Assembly (NCBI RefSeq): GCF_030812255.1
Contig: NZ_JAUSSH010000002.1
Coordinates: 1 to 64,000 of the forward strand
DNA from: Paeniglutamicibacter psychrophenolicus
GTDB taxonomy: Bacteria > Actinomycetota > Actinomycetes > Actinomycetales > Micrococcaceae
DNA: 64,000 nucleotides
Direction: 5' to 3'
Shown here: one piece after another, positions 16,517 through 25,836 of the stretch
Layout of the letters: every line of letters begins with the position of its first letter
How positions within the stretch are numbered: the first letter of the stretch is position 1
Position numbers and translations under genes: made by a program
Notes under the pieces: generated by a model
Database searches by the model: none
Told to the model about the DNA's origin: nothing
The model's input: only the letters and a program-made list of their open reading frames with translations

Positions 16517-17956
16517 ATGAGCCAGCCACCGAACCAAGGTCCGCCGAAGCCGCGGCTTGCCCCGATGCGCATCACGGTTCCGAGCCGCAGCGACGCGTTC
16601 CTGCGCAAGTTCACCGAGGTCATCGGCGGCCCGCTGGGCAGGCACAGCAGCCCGGGACGGACCAACCCCGGCTTCTTCACCGTCGAACGCGTGCTGGTCA
16701 TCCTTACGGTCATCGCCGCGCTGCTCGCGGTGGTCTCGAAGAACGCCTGCCGGCTCAATGGCTGGGGCGGGACCAACTCGTATGCCTGGGCCTGCTATTC
16801 GGACTGGACCGCGCTCTTCCACGCCCGCGGCTTCGCCGACAACGCCTTCGCGCCCTTCGCCTCCGGCGCCCAGTTCGAGTACCCGGTGCTGATGTCGGTC
16901 GTCGCCTCGCTGACCGCCGCGCTCATCCCGACAGGTGAATTCGACCGTGCCCTGGCCTTCTTCGACGTGAACTTCTTCCTGGTGGCCGGGCTGTGGCTGC
17001 TGGTGGTCATCAGTACCGCGCGCACCGCCGGGCGCAGGCCCTGGGACGCGGCGATGGTGGCCCTGGCCCCGGGCCTCATCCTGGCCTCCACCATCAACTG
17101 GGACATGTGGGCCGTGGCCTTCCTGGCCCTGGCCATGCTGGCCTGGTCGCGGCAGGCCGTCTTCCTCGCCGGGGTGCTCATCGGACTGGGCACCGCGATG
17201 AAGGTCTTCCCGCTGCTCTTCTTTGGGGCCGTGATCGTGCTGGCCATCCGCACCGGGCGCTACAAGCCGCTGGGGGTGTCCCTGGCCGGGGCCGCGATGT
17301 CCTGGCTGGCGGTGAACCTGCCGCTGGCGGTGGTGAACTTCGACGCGTGGAACCACTTCTTTTCCTTCACCGAGGACCGCGGGGCCGGGCTCTCTTCCTT
17401 CTGGCACATCTGGAACGTCACCGCCGGCGTGGTCCCGGGGATGCCGGCCCTGGGCGCCTCAGCCATCAACGCCCTGGCCCTGGGGCTCTTTGTGGCCAGC
17501 TGCGCGGGGATCGCCTACCTGGGACTGCGCGCGCCGGTGGCGCCGCGGCTGGGCCAGCTGGTGTTCCTCATCGTCGCCTCCTTCATCATGTTCAACAAGG
17601 TCTACTCCCCGCAATTCGTGGTGTGGCTGATCCCGCTGGCGGCGTTGGCCTGGCCCAAGTGGAAGGACTTCCTCATCTGGCAGCTCTTCGAGGTGCTGCA
17701 CTTCTGGGCCATCTGGATGTACCTCTACGCCACCACCGCCGACATCAAGGCCTCCAACACGTTCCCCACCTCCTTCTACGTGTTTGCCGTGCTGGGGCAC
17801 ATGATCGCCACCGGGTACCTGATGTACCGGGTAAGCCAGTCGATGTTCGACCCCGACCTGGACCCGGTGCGCCGGGTGGGCCAGGAAGACCCGCAGGCAG
17901 GCGCGTTCGCCGGGGCGGAAGACAGGTTCGTGTTGGGAGCAAGACATGGCGCATGA
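16517..17956 (+). CDS. Polyprenol-phosphate-mannose-type glycosyltransferase, GT87 family
   Basis: A 479-residue polytopic membrane protein with about ten hydrophobic segments from residue ~55 on. The Asp/Glu-containing first external loop (WACYSDWTALFHARGF, then FEYPVLMSVVASLT) and the pattern NWDMWAVAFLALAMLAW followed by GLGTAMKVFPLLFF are those of GT87 enzymes, which add mannose from a polyprenol-phosphate donor to cell-envelope glycolipids outside the membrane. TACGCT seven bases before the ATG gives a leaderless start. It overlaps the next gene by 11 bases. In many actinobacteria this gene lies just upstream of rpsF; here about 18 kb separates them. Confidence 0.88.
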   Translation: MSQPPNQGPPKPRLAPMRITVPSRSDAFLRKFTEVIGGPLGRHSSPGRTNPGFFTVERVLVILTVIAALLAVVSKNACRLNGWGGTNSYAWACYSDWTALFHARGFADNAFAPFASGAQFEYPVLMSVVASLTAALIPTGEFDRALAFFDVNFFLVAGLWLLVVISTARTAGRRPWDAAMVALAPGLILASTINWDMWAVAFLALAMLAWSRQAVFLAGVLIGLGTAMKVFPLLFFGAVIVLAIRTGRYKPLGVSLAGAAMSWLAVNLPLAVVNFDAWNHFFSFTEDRGAGLSSFWHIWNVTAGVVPGMPALGASAINALALGLFVASCAGIAYLGLRAPVAPRLGQLVFLIVASFIMFNKVYSPQFVVWLIPLAALAWPKWKDFLIWQLFEVLHFWAIWMYLYATTADIKASNTFPTSFYVFAVLGHMIATGYLMYRVSQSMFDPDLDPVRRVGQEDPQAGAFAGAEDRFVLGARHGA

Positions 17957-19358
17957 CGCCGCAGTGATCGGGGCCGGACCCAACGGGTTGGCCGCCGCCG
18001 TGACGCTGGCCCGCGCCGGGCTCTCGGTGCGGCTCATCGAACGCAACGCCACCGTCGGCGGGGCCGCGCGCACCCGGGAGCTCGGCTACACGGGAGCGAT
18101 CCACGACCTGGGCTCGGCGGTGCACCCGATGGCACTGCTCTCCCCGTTCTTCAGGCAGATCGGGCTGCGCGAGCATGTCGACTTCGTGGTTCCCGAGATC
18201 TCCTTCGCGCACCCCCTTGCCGACGGCCGGGCCGGCATCGCCTGGCGGGAGCTGGAGCGGACCGTCGCGGCGCTGGGGGCCGACGGGCCGGGCTACCGGC
18301 GGATCCTGGGGCCCGTCGTCGAGCGTATGGAGGGGACCGCGGAGCTGTTGCTGAACCCGCTGCTGCGCATCCCGCGGCAGCTTGGTCCGCTGGCCGTCTT
18401 CGGGCTGCGCGCCGCCCAATTGATGGTGCCGGGGCTGGGCACCGGCCAGGTGGCCGCGGCGATGATCGCCGGCTGCGGGGCCCACACAGCCGGCGGCGGG
18501 CGTGGACCGGCGGCAACCGGGGCCGGGCTCTTCCTGGCGGCCGCGGCGCACGCGGGCGGCTGGCCGATTCCGATCGGCGGCTCGCAGGCGATCTCCGATG
18601 CGCTGGCGGGCATGTTCGTTGCGGCAGGGGGCAGCATCGAGCTGGACACCGAGGTCACCGACCTGGCCCAGCTCCCCGAAAAGACCGTCCTGTTCGACAC
18701 CTCGCCCGAGGCCATGGCCTCCATCGCGGAGAATGCCCTTCCGCAGAAGTACAAGGACATCCTCACCGGCACGCGCCGGCCCCCGGGATCCTGCCTCATC
18801 CACTACGTGCTCAACGCCCCGGTGCCGTGGCGCAACCCGGAGCTGGCCGGTGCCGGCACCATCCACCTGGGCGGCACCGCCGCGCAGATCGGGCGGGAGG
18901 AACGCCGGGTGCGCACCGATGTCTCGGCCGCGCCCTACGCGATCGTGTCCCAACCCAGCCGCTTCGATGCAAGTCGGGCGCCGGAGGGCAAGCACGTGCT
19001 CTGGGCATACTGCCATGTGCCCAACGGAAACCCCGCGGACCTCACCGCCGTGATGAACCGCCAGCTGGAGGCAGTGGCCCCGGGCTTCACCGACATCATC
19101 GAATACAGCAAGGCGGTCACCGCGCCGGGGTTGGCCGCGCAGAACCCCAACCTGGTCGGCGGAGACCTCTCGGGTGGTGCAACCGACATGCGCGGCATGC
19201 TGATCCGCCCCACGTTGTCCACCGATCCGTGGCGGACCCCGGCCAAGGGGATCTACCTGGCCTCCAGCTCGACCCCGCCGGGTCCCTCGGTGCACGGAAT
19301 GAGCGGCCACCTGGCGGCCAAGAGCGCGCTGCGCCACGAGTTCGGGATTCGCCGGTAG
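17946..19358 (+). CDS. FAD-dependent oxidoreductase of the phytoene desaturase/PYROXD2 type
   Basis: A 470-residue flavoprotein. The N-terminal dinucleotide-binding motif is VIGAGPNGLAAAVTLARAG, followed by IERNATVGGAART, which holds the FAD. The C-terminal FAD-binding segment GIYLASSSTPPGPSVHGM is also present. Family members desaturate carotenoids, but the closest style is the PYROXD2-like group, whose reaction is poorly known. No carotenoid genes are nearby, so I do not call it crtI. The start lies inside the end of the GT87 gene, so the two are translated together. Confidence 0.85.
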   Translation: MAHDAAVIGAGPNGLAAAVTLARAGLSVRLIERNATVGGAARTRELGYTGAIHDLGSAVHPMALLSPFFRQIGLREHVDFVVPEISFAHPLADGRAGIAWRELERTVAALGADGPGYRRILGPVVERMEGTAELLLNPLLRIPRQLGPLAVFGLRAAQLMVPGLGTGQVAAAMIAGCGAHTAGGGRGPAATGAGLFLAAAAHAGGWPIPIGGSQAISDALAGMFVAAGGSIELDTEVTDLAQLPEKTVLFDTSPEAMASIAENALPQKYKDILTGTRRPPGSCLIHYVLNAPVPWRNPELAGAGTIHLGGTAAQIGREERRVRTDVSAAPYAIVSQPSRFDASRAPEGKHVLWAYCHVPNGNPADLTAVMNRQLEAVAPGFTDIIEYSKAVTAPGLAAQNPNLVGGDLSGGATDMRGMLIRPTLSTDPWRTPAKGIYLASSSTPPGPSVHGMSGHLAAKSALRHEFGIRR

Positions 19359-19945
19359 GCGTCCGGCATTCCACGGGGTGGTAGTAGACGAAAACCTTTA
19401 TGCCCATGCACATCCTCATGCTTCCCCAGATGCCCTGCATAGGAGTGGGGGCGGGCGGGACCTTCGTCAGGAAGATTCCCCGGGATCCACTCGACTCATC
19501 GGGTAGTCATTTCTTGACCAGCTCGGCCATGGCTGCCGCCTTCATGGAATCTGGTGCGTCCGAGTTAGGCCCGCCGAAGGCCTCCTGCGAAGCTAGGCCA
19601 AGATGATTCCGCGATGGGGAAGTTTACGTGGTTCTTCAGGCAAAGGTGCTTAAAGGGTGACCCGAGGGGTTTCAAGATCACTGGCCTCGCGCGAGCGAAG
19701 CTGAGACACCTTAAGCGATCCTCCTGGAGAAAGAGGAACGCGTGATCCGACGGGCATCAACATGCATAACGAAATATAAGAAGCAATAACAAAAGTTGTT
19801 ACCATCTGGCAGATCTTTTTATTACATGGCGGTGGATTCCCCCATGAACCGGTGAAGCCCCGGCAGCTCGCGGGAGAGCGCTGATGCTTGGACTCAACCA
19901 TTCGGTGGAGCCGGCCCGCCTGTGCGCGGCGCTACGCTGGGTGAT
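19359..19945. other. Gene-less region with a possible gene remnant
   Basis: No complete gene is seen. On the minus strand, codons ending at a TGA at 19507-19509 read SQEAFGGPNSDAPDSMK then AAAMAELVKK, which looks like the tail of a real protein without its body (about 19507-19590). The rest carries no recognised signal apart from the leaderless promoter of the next gene at 19933-19938. Confidence 0.4.
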
Positions 19946-21247
19946 GTGACCATTCCCGCCGCGCAACCGAGACCAGGTGCCGAACCGCGTCCACTTGATA
20001 CCCAAGCGGGCTCGGCCGGCGAGATGGTGCTGCGCGTCCTGCGCGTGGGGCTGCACGTCGGCTTTGCCGCGCTGCTCGGCGTCGGACTCATCCGCGTGCT
20101 GCTTTCCGAACCGAGCATGGCCCGGCGGATCACGGCAATCGCCTTGACCGCGTTGCTGGCCGCCCTCTACCTGGCCGGAACCATCCAGGAAAAACGGCAT
20201 TCCGCCGGACGCGCACCGAGCACCGTGCGCTGGGCCAAGTGGTGGCTGGCCGGGGTCGTGGTGCTGTGGCTGGTGCTGCTCTACCTGCACGCCGACTATT
20301 CCTGGCTGGCGTTCCCGCTCTTCTTCCTGCACCTGCACATCCTGGGCCACCGGCACTCGCTCTTTGCCGTCGCGATGCTGACGGCCGCGGTCGTTGCCGC
20401 CGGCTGGTACCACTCCGGATCGCTCGCGCTGCCCCAAGTCCTGGGACCGGTGGTCGGGGCGATCTTCGCGGTCATCATGGGCATGGCCTACCGGGCGCTG
20501 TACACCGAGGGCGTTAACCAGCGACTGGCCCTGGACGAACTGCGCGCCACCCGTGCGGCGCTCGCCGAGGAACAGCACCGCGCCGGGACCCTGGCCGAGC
20601 GCACCCGGTTGGCCCGTGAAATCCACGACACCCTGGCCCAGGGGCTCTCCAGCATCGTGCTGGTCTCCCGCTCCGCCTCGGCGGCCCTGGCCGCGGGGGA
20701 CACCCAGGCGGCTGCCGAACGGCTCGAGACCATCGGGGCCACGGCCTCCGAGAACCTGGCCGAGGCGCGCGATTTCGTCGCAGACTTGTCCTCGGCCGGC
20801 GACGGAGCACGCTCCCTGGCCGGGCGGTTGCGCAGGCTCTGCGCCTCCACCGAACGCACCGCAGTGGCCGCCGGCCGCGGATTCGACGTGGCCTTCCGGC
20901 AGGACGGAACCGCGACCCCGTTGCCGGCGGAGGTTGCCGCCGCACTCTGGCGTGCCGCGCAATCCGGTCTGGCCAACGTCGCCGCCCATGCCCACGCCTC
21001 CCGCGCGGTCTTGAGCCTGGGCTACCTGCCCGACGCCGTCACCCTGGACATCTTCGACGACGGGGACGGCATGGACACCGGCGACATCCCGGCCAAGCCC
21101 CGCGCCGACGGCACCGGTTACGGCCTGGCCGGCCTGCGCGAGCGCCTGGGTCTGCTCGGCGGATCCCTGGAGATCGAATCCGCACCCGGGGAGGGGACGG
21201 TATTGGCCGTCCGCATCCCGCTCACCACCGCAGAAAGCAGCTTGTGA
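19946..21247 (+). CDS. Sensor histidine kinase (HisKA_3 type), pair 1
   Basis: A 433-residue membrane kinase. Five to six transmembrane segments occupy residues ~25-185 with almost no extracellular loop, so the signal is probably sensed in the membrane. Then come a coiled linker, the phosphoacceptor box AERTRLAREIHDTLAQGL with its His, and the ATPase domain with FDDGDGMD and GLAGLRERLGLLGG. Its partner is the NarL-type regulator that begins at its stop codon. A GTG start at 19946 follows TACGCT by seven bases (leaderless); GTG at 19922 is an alternative. The signal is unknown. Confidence 0.9.
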   Translation: MTIPAAQPRPGAEPRPLDTQAGSAGEMVLRVLRVGLHVGFAALLGVGLIRVLLSEPSMARRITAIALTALLAALYLAGTIQEKRHSAGRAPSTVRWAKWWLAGVVVLWLVLLYLHADYSWLAFPLFFLHLHILGHRHSLFAVAMLTAAVVAAGWYHSGSLALPQVLGPVVGAIFAVIMGMAYRALYTEGVNQRLALDELRATRAALAEEQHRAGTLAERTRLAREIHDTLAQGLSSIVLVSRSASAALAAGDTQAAAERLETIGATASENLAEARDFVADLSSAGDGARSLAGRLRRLCASTERTAVAAGRGFDVAFRQDGTATPLPAEVAAALWRAAQSGLANVAAHAHASRAVLSLGYLPDAVTLDIFDDGDGMDTGDIPAKPRADGTGYGLAGLRERLGLLGGSLEIESAPGEGTVLAVRIPLTTAESSL

Positions 21248-21882
21248 TGCCCAACCTGAAGATCATGCTCGTCGATGACCACCCCGTGGTGCGCGCGGGC
21301 CTGCGCGCGGTGCTCACCGAGCAGGGCGGGCTCTCGGTGCTGGCCGAGGCCGGCGACGGTGCCGCCGCCCTGGCACAGCTCGAACGGCTCAAGACCCTGG
21401 GCCAGCACGTGGATGTGGTGCTCATGGACCTGCAGATGGACGGCATGGACGGGGTCACGGCCACCGCGAAGATCCGCGCCCAAGAGGGGCCACCGGTGTT
21501 GATCCTGACCACCTACGACTCGGACGCGGACATCCGGGCGGCGCTGGATGCCGGGGCGGCCGGCTACCTGCTCAAGGATGCCCCGCTGCCCGACGTGCTG
21601 GCTGCGGTCGAAGCAGCGGCGGCCGGGGAACAGGTCCTCTCGGCGGACATTGCCGCACGCATCACCCCCGAGGCCCGTGCCAACTCCACCGACCTGAGCC
21701 CGCGCGAACTCGAGCTGCTGCAGCTGCTGGCCCGCGGGCAGAGCAACAAGGAGATCGCCGGCGAACTTTTCATCTCCCAGTCCACGGTCAAGACGCACCT
21801 GATCCACATCTATGACAAGCTCGGGGTCGACAACCGCACCGCTGCCATCGACAGGGCCCGGGGCAGCCGCCTGATCCGCTAG
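21247..21882 (+). CDS. NarL/FixJ-type response regulator, pair 1
   Basis: A 211-residue regulator. The receiver domain (residues ~5-120) has the acidic pocket LVDDHP, the phosphorylation site DVVLMDLQMDGMDG, TTYDSDAD and the conserved Lys in LLKDAP. The LuxR-type helix-turn-helix (LSPRELELLQLLARG through IHIYDKLGVDNRT) binds DNA. Its ATG overlaps the kinase TGA (TGATG), so the pair is co-translated. The stop overlaps by four bases with the convergent SGNH gene. Confidence 0.93.
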   Translation: MPNLKIMLVDDHPVVRAGLRAVLTEQGGLSVLAEAGDGAAALAQLERLKTLGQHVDVVLMDLQMDGMDGVTATAKIRAQEGPPVLILTTYDSDADIRAALDAGAAGYLLKDAPLPDVLAAVEAAAAGEQVLSADIAARITPEARANSTDLSPRELELLQLLARGQSNKEIAGELFISQSTVKTHLIHIYDKLGVDNRTAAIDRARGSRLIR

Positions 21883-22610
21883 CTTTCCGCGGCGGACTTC
21901 GCGCGCAGTGTCTCCAACATGAGCGGTTCCATCTTGTCCCGCAGGTGTTGGTTTCCCTCCACCGAGAGATGCAGCCCGTCCGGTCCCACGAACCGGTCGA
22001 GGTCCTCGACGAGCCAGCCCTCGGCGATGGGATCAACGAATCGGGCCCCGGCCGAGTGCGCCGCCCGCTCGAGAACGTCCCGCAGGGCCAGGCGCCGGGC
22101 CTCCGGGTGGGCGCTGTAGGCCGGCGGCCCCACCACCAGGAAGGTGGCATGCGGGGCCCGCCGCCGGGCGGAGGCGTAGATTTCGGCGATGACCGGAGCC
22201 AGGTCCGCCGGGTCGTGGCGCAGGTCGTTGACCGAGCCGAAGAACAGCACGAGGTCGGCCTGAGGCGTCACCGCCTGCTCCACCTGCCACGCGAAGGTGG
22301 TTCCGGTGAGGCCGACGTTCAGGTAGCCGCTTCCGTTTTGTGCGGTGTTGAGGATCTCCAGCGGCACAGTGTCGTCCCGGTGCGAGGCGGCGATGAGGTT
22401 CGGCCAGGCGTTCGCGGGGCTGGTGCCGAATCCGGTGCTCAGCGAGTCGCCAATTACCACCACGTTGCGCACGGGGGACGGCAATGCCGAGGTGCGTGTA
22501 GGCGACGGTGTGTCGGGACCGACCGCTTGGCAGCCGGTGAGGACCAACGCCGCAAACAGGGCCAGCAGGCCAAGGACCGCCGCGCCTTGCCTGTTCTTTC
22601 GCCGGGCCAT
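21879..22610 (-). CDS. SGNH/GDSL hydrolase lipoprotein
   Basis: A 243-residue predicted lipoprotein. The signal peptide ends with the lipobox LVLTGC near residue 26. The SGNH blocks follow: VIGDSLSTG (Ser nucleophile), GSGY (block II Gly), FGSVNDL (block III Asn) and DGLHLS (Asp/His). Enzymes of this class deacylate or de-esterify polysaccharides, lipids or peptidoglycan outside the cell. ATG 22610 is chosen because it gives a correct signal peptide and AAAAGGA lies upstream. Substrate unknown. Confidence 0.88.
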   Translation of the reverse strand: MARRKNRQGAAVLGLLALFAALVLTGCQAVGPDTPSPTRTSALPSPVRNVVVIGDSLSTGFGTSPANAWPNLIAASHRDDTVPLEILNTAQNGSGYLNVGLTGTTFAWQVEQAVTPQADLVLFFGSVNDLRHDPADLAPVIAEIYASARRRAPHATFLVVGPPAYSAHPEARRLALRDVLERAAHSAGARFVDPIAEGWLVEDLDRFVGPDGLHLSVEGNQHLRDKMEPLMLETLRAKSAAES

Positions 22611-22669
22611 GATCTTGTCCTTTTCCAGGCCGACGGGCTCCCAGGAACTTCCGCCCATGATGAACCGCC

Positions 22670-23311
22670 TCAGCCCCTTAGGCAATATTCTTCCCGAGCC
22701 AAGGCCGCCGGGGAACCGGCCGGCTCCTCGGCTGCCAGGGTGCAGTCGAGGATGCCGGACTCGGTGTTGTTCCAGGTGTGGAGTGTTCCGCGGGCCTCTT
22801 CGTTCCCGCAGGCCAAGGTGAACGGCAGACTCGCCTCCTCGACGGCACGGTAGGTCACGATCCTGCCCTCTCCTTCGACGTCCTGGAAGGTCGTTTCCAG
22901 CGATTTAACCCCGGACAGGAGGCCGTCCGCGGGAAAACCTATGTCCTCGCTGATCGTCCCGGTGAAACGTGCCATGTCTTGGGGGCCTTCGTCTTCGAAG
23001 GTAATGAGCGGGCTGTAGGCTCCGTTCAGGAGTGTGGTACCGGAGATCCCTCCCGGCCCCGTATCCACAGCCATGACTGCGAAGACCTTCCAGCCTTCGA
23101 CGAGTGCCTCTCCTGCCGTGGCGACGGGATCTTGGCAGTCCTCCCAACCGCTGGGAATCGCGGAGGCCGACTGGATTGGTGCGGGGACCGGGGGACTTTG
23201 CGAGGGCCCGGGGTCGTCCAACGGGACGCACCCGGCAAGCAGCAGGACCGCTGCCGCCAGCGAGGGGACGACCAGGGCAGGCCTTGCCGCGCCGCGAACA
23301 GTTGACTTCAC
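22670..23311 (-). CDS. Putative lipoprotein of unknown function
   Basis: A 213-residue secreted protein. GTG at 23311 has AGGGGGA upstream and gives a signal peptide ending LLLAGC, a standard lipobox at about residue 26. A Pro/Ser-rich linker follows, then a beta-rich domain with several Cys (EDCQDP, LACGNEE, LDCTLA, EYCLRG) that may form disulfides. I do not recognise the family. It lies between the SGNH lipoprotein and the CPBP protease on the same strand. Confidence 0.72.
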   Translation of the reverse strand: MKSTVRGAARPALVVPSLAAAVLLLAGCVPLDDPGPSQSPPVPAPIQSASAIPSGWEDCQDPVATAGEALVEGWKVFAVMAVDTGPGGISGTTLLNGAYSPLITFEDEGPQDMARFTGTISEDIGFPADGLLSGVKSLETTFQDVEGEGRIVTYRAVEEASLPFTLACGNEEARGTLHTWNNTESGILDCTLAAEEPAGSPAALAREEYCLRG

Positions 23312-23382
23312 CGATTTCCCCCTGATGTTGCTCTTTGGCCCCAACCTATACCGCGGATGCGGGCGAACCCCGCAAGGTGTCC

Positions 23383-24456
23383 TTAGTGTTGGGGCGGCGC
23401 GTCCCACGGCCCGGGCTGCACCCAGGGTCCGGGCGCGGCGAGCACCGGTGCCGGTGCCGGTGGAACGGACCGGCGCTGGATGTTGCGCTTGTTCGCCAGC
23501 TTCACGATGACCAGGACGAACACCGAGGTGGTGATGATCGAGGCGATCAGGCTTGGCAGGTCGCTTTCGGTGGCGCTGACATCGACCAGCCCGATGGCAC
23601 CCAAGCCGAAGATGACCGAGTTGTTCACCACGTGCAGCGCGATGGCCGCCTCCAGCCCGCCGGTCCGCCAGGCCAGCCATCCGGCCGCCAGGGCAAAGAA
23701 GCCCACATCCAGCTGCCCGTAGATGTCGTACAAGTGCCCGGCCATGAACAGCGGGATGGGCAGGAGGATCGCGAAGGCGGGGTGGCGCAGCCAGCCGCCG
23801 ATCAGCTGCATCAGGTATCCGCGGAACACGTACTCCTCGGCCGTGGCCTGGAACGGAACCAGGAGCAAGGTCAGGATCAGCATCATCCACATGTCCGGTG
23901 CGTTGAAGTCCGGTGCGATGCCGCGCCCGGCCATGGCATCCAGCGCGAAGGAGAGCCCGAAGCTCAATGCCAGGACCGCAAGGGCCACGGCCATGCACTG
24001 GCCCAGCCAGCCCCAGCGCATGCGCCCGGTGACCGAGGTCAGCGAGCCGACCTTCTGCACGTTCATCATCCGGGTGGCCAGCAGGATCACCGGCAGCATC
24101 ACGACCAAGGTGGCCATGGAGAGTATGAAGACGGCCGGGTCGGACATGTCGATGTTGGTGGTGTCCATGACCACAGCATCCATGGAGGCCTCCAGCTCGG
24201 GGTTGCCGAGCGCGGCGACAACGAAAACGATCCCCGCCAGCAGCATGATGCCCACGTACAGGCCCAGGGCGATGAGCCCCACCATGAGCGGCTTCCACCA
24301 GCGATAGGCGCCATAGGTGCGGGCCAGCCGGTGGTACTCCAGCGGTTCGGCCGGGACGGGTGCCGGGGCCGGGACCACCGGACCCCGGTAGGCGGGGTGG
24401 GCTCCGGGCTGCGGGTCGTGGGCCGGCGGCGGGTACGGCGGTGGAATGGTGTTCAT
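23383..24456 (-). CDS. CPBP family intramembrane glutamic endopeptidase (Abi/CAAX protease type)
   Basis: A 357-residue membrane protein. A Pro-rich cytosolic tail (residues 1-40) precedes about eight hydrophobic segments. The three catalytic motifs are all present: EEYVFRG (EExxxR), FMAGH and HVVNN. Such proteases cleave within the membrane; in bacteria many serve bacteriocin immunity or maturation. ATG 24456 is preferred over a longer frame because the upstream part has no family character. Its neighbours are three two-component pairs and an ABC exporter, consistent with envelope-stress or peptide defence (inference). Confidence 0.88.
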   Translation of the reverse strand: MNTIPPPYPPPAHDPQPGAHPAYRGPVVPAPAPVPAEPLEYHRLARTYGAYRWWKPLMVGLIALGLYVGIMLLAGIVFVVAALGNPELEASMDAVVMDTTNIDMSDPAVFILSMATLVVMLPVILLATRMMNVQKVGSLTSVTGRMRWGWLGQCMAVALAVLALSFGLSFALDAMAGRGIAPDFNAPDMWMMLILTLLLVPFQATAEEYVFRGYLMQLIGGWLRHPAFAILLPIPLFMAGHLYDIYGQLDVGFFALAAGWLAWRTGGLEAAIALHVVNNSVIFGLGAIGLVDVSATESDLPSLIASIITTSVFVLVIVKLANKRNIQRRSVPPAPAPVLAAPGPWVQPGPWDAPPQH

Positions 24457-24589
24457 GCCACCATTGTGTATCAGTCGGTGCCCTGTTGGCCTCGGCAATT
24501 CGGACGATCTTTGCGCTTCCGCCGGGGCAGGGGAATGTGGTCCTTTCGGCCGATGCCCGCGCGTTCGCGCCGCCGGTAACGTTAAGCCA

Positions 24590-25831
24590 ATGACCACAGT
24601 GAATGCAGCATCCACCAAGGCATCGATACCGCGCGCAATTCTCGCGCATTCGTGGCGGCTGGGCCTGGGGCTGCTGCTGGGGTTCCTGGGTTTCGGGCTG
24701 GTCTACGAAGAATATTCCCCCGGCAACCCCGCGGACGTGGACGCGGTGGGGCTCGTGATCGGGTTGGACATCCTCTGCGGGCTGGCGGCGTTCGTGCTGT
24801 ACCCGTTCCGCCACCGATTCCCCGTGCCCGTGGTGGCGGCCCTCGTACTGCTTTCCATCCCCTCCGCATTCGCCGCCGGCATCACCATGATGGGAGTGGT
24901 GTCACTGGCCACCCGACGCAAGGCGTGGGAAATTGCAGTGACCTCGGCGCTGTTTGTCGGTTCGATGCTGGTCGGCGAACGCCTGGCCGCCACGGTGCTG
25001 ATACCCGTTGGCGAGGCCCTGGCCTGGTGGGAAACCACCATCACGGCCCTGGTCCTGCTCACCGTGATGGTGCTTGGCGGCATGTACATCGGGGGACGGC
25101 GGCAACTGGCGGCCGCGCAGCGCGAGCAGATGCACAGCGCCCAGCGGGAACGCGAGGCCCAGATCCACGCGGCCAAGGCGGACGAGCGCACCCGCATTGC
25201 CCGGGAGATGCATGACGTCCTGGCGCACCGGCTCTCGCTGGTTGCCCTGCATTCCGGTGCCCTGGAATACCGCAGCGACCTCTCACCGGAGGAAACCCGG
25301 CAAACGGCCGGTGTCATCCGGGAGAACTCGCACCTGGCCCTGGGCGAGCTGCGCGAGGTGCTGGGCATGTTGCGCGACCCCAACACGCTGCGCGAGGACG
25401 AATCGGCCAGGCCGCAACCCACGCTGGACCAGCTGGAACAGATCCTGGCGGACAGTCGGGCCGCCGGCACCGCGGTCAACCTCGAGCTGGAGCCCGATAC
25501 CCGGGAACGGCTGGACGCCCTGCCGCAGGGCACCGGGCGCCACCTGTACCGGATCATCCAGGAGGTGCTGACGAACGCCCGCCGACACGCGCCCCGGCAA
25601 GAGGTCAGGCTTCTGGTCGGCGGTGGCGGCGGCGAGAGGCTGTTCCTGCGGGCATCCAACAGGCTGGACGTCGGGCCGCGGGAAGCACCCGGGCCGGGGA
25701 GCCCTCCCGGTTCCGGCCTGGGCTTGACCGGCCTGGCAGAGCGGGTCCGGCTGGCCGGCGGGGAAGTGCAGATCGAGCCGGAAGAACAAGGCGAATTCGT
25801 GTTGAAGGTGTGGCTGCCGTGGGGAACGTAG
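24590..25831 (+). CDS. Sensor histidine kinase (HisKA_3 type), pair 2
   Basis: A 413-residue membrane kinase. About five transmembrane helices fill residues ~20-165, followed by a charged coiled coil and the phosphoacceptor motif DERTRIAREMHDVLAHRLS. The N box is IIQEVLTNARRHA. The usual acidic DDG-type box is missing: the strand reads FLRASNRLDV, while the later GLGLTGLAERVRLAGG box is intact. This degenerate form occurs in other actinobacterial kinases, but it could weaken ATP binding. TAACGT lies seven bases before the ATG (leaderless). The regulator gene overlaps its end or follows within a few bases. Confidence 0.9.
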   Translation: MTTVNAASTKASIPRAILAHSWRLGLGLLLGFLGFGLVYEEYSPGNPADVDAVGLVIGLDILCGLAAFVLYPFRHRFPVPVVAALVLLSIPSAFAAGITMMGVVSLATRRKAWEIAVTSALFVGSMLVGERLAATVLIPVGEALAWWETTITALVLLTVMVLGGMYIGGRRQLAAAQREQMHSAQREREAQIHAAKADERTRIAREMHDVLAHRLSLVALHSGALEYRSDLSPEETRQTAGVIRENSHLALGELREVLGMLRDPNTLREDESARPQPTLDQLEQILADSRAAGTAVNLELEPDTRERLDALPQGTGRHLYRIIQEVLTNARRHAPRQEVRLLVGGGGGERLFLRASNRLDVGPREAPGPGSPPGSGLGLTGLAERVRLAGGEVQIEPEEQGEFVLKVWLPWGT

Positions 25832-25836
25832 ACGAA

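Noticed and set aside
14104-16776. 890-residue version of the PhoD-like gene
   Set aside because: The first ~314 residues overlap the divergent SRPBCC gene and its promoter and have no family character; ATG 15834 has a good ribosome-binding site.
17946-19358. crtI carotenoid gene
   Set aside because: No other carotenoid genes nearby and the style fits the PYROXD2-like group; the general family name is safer.
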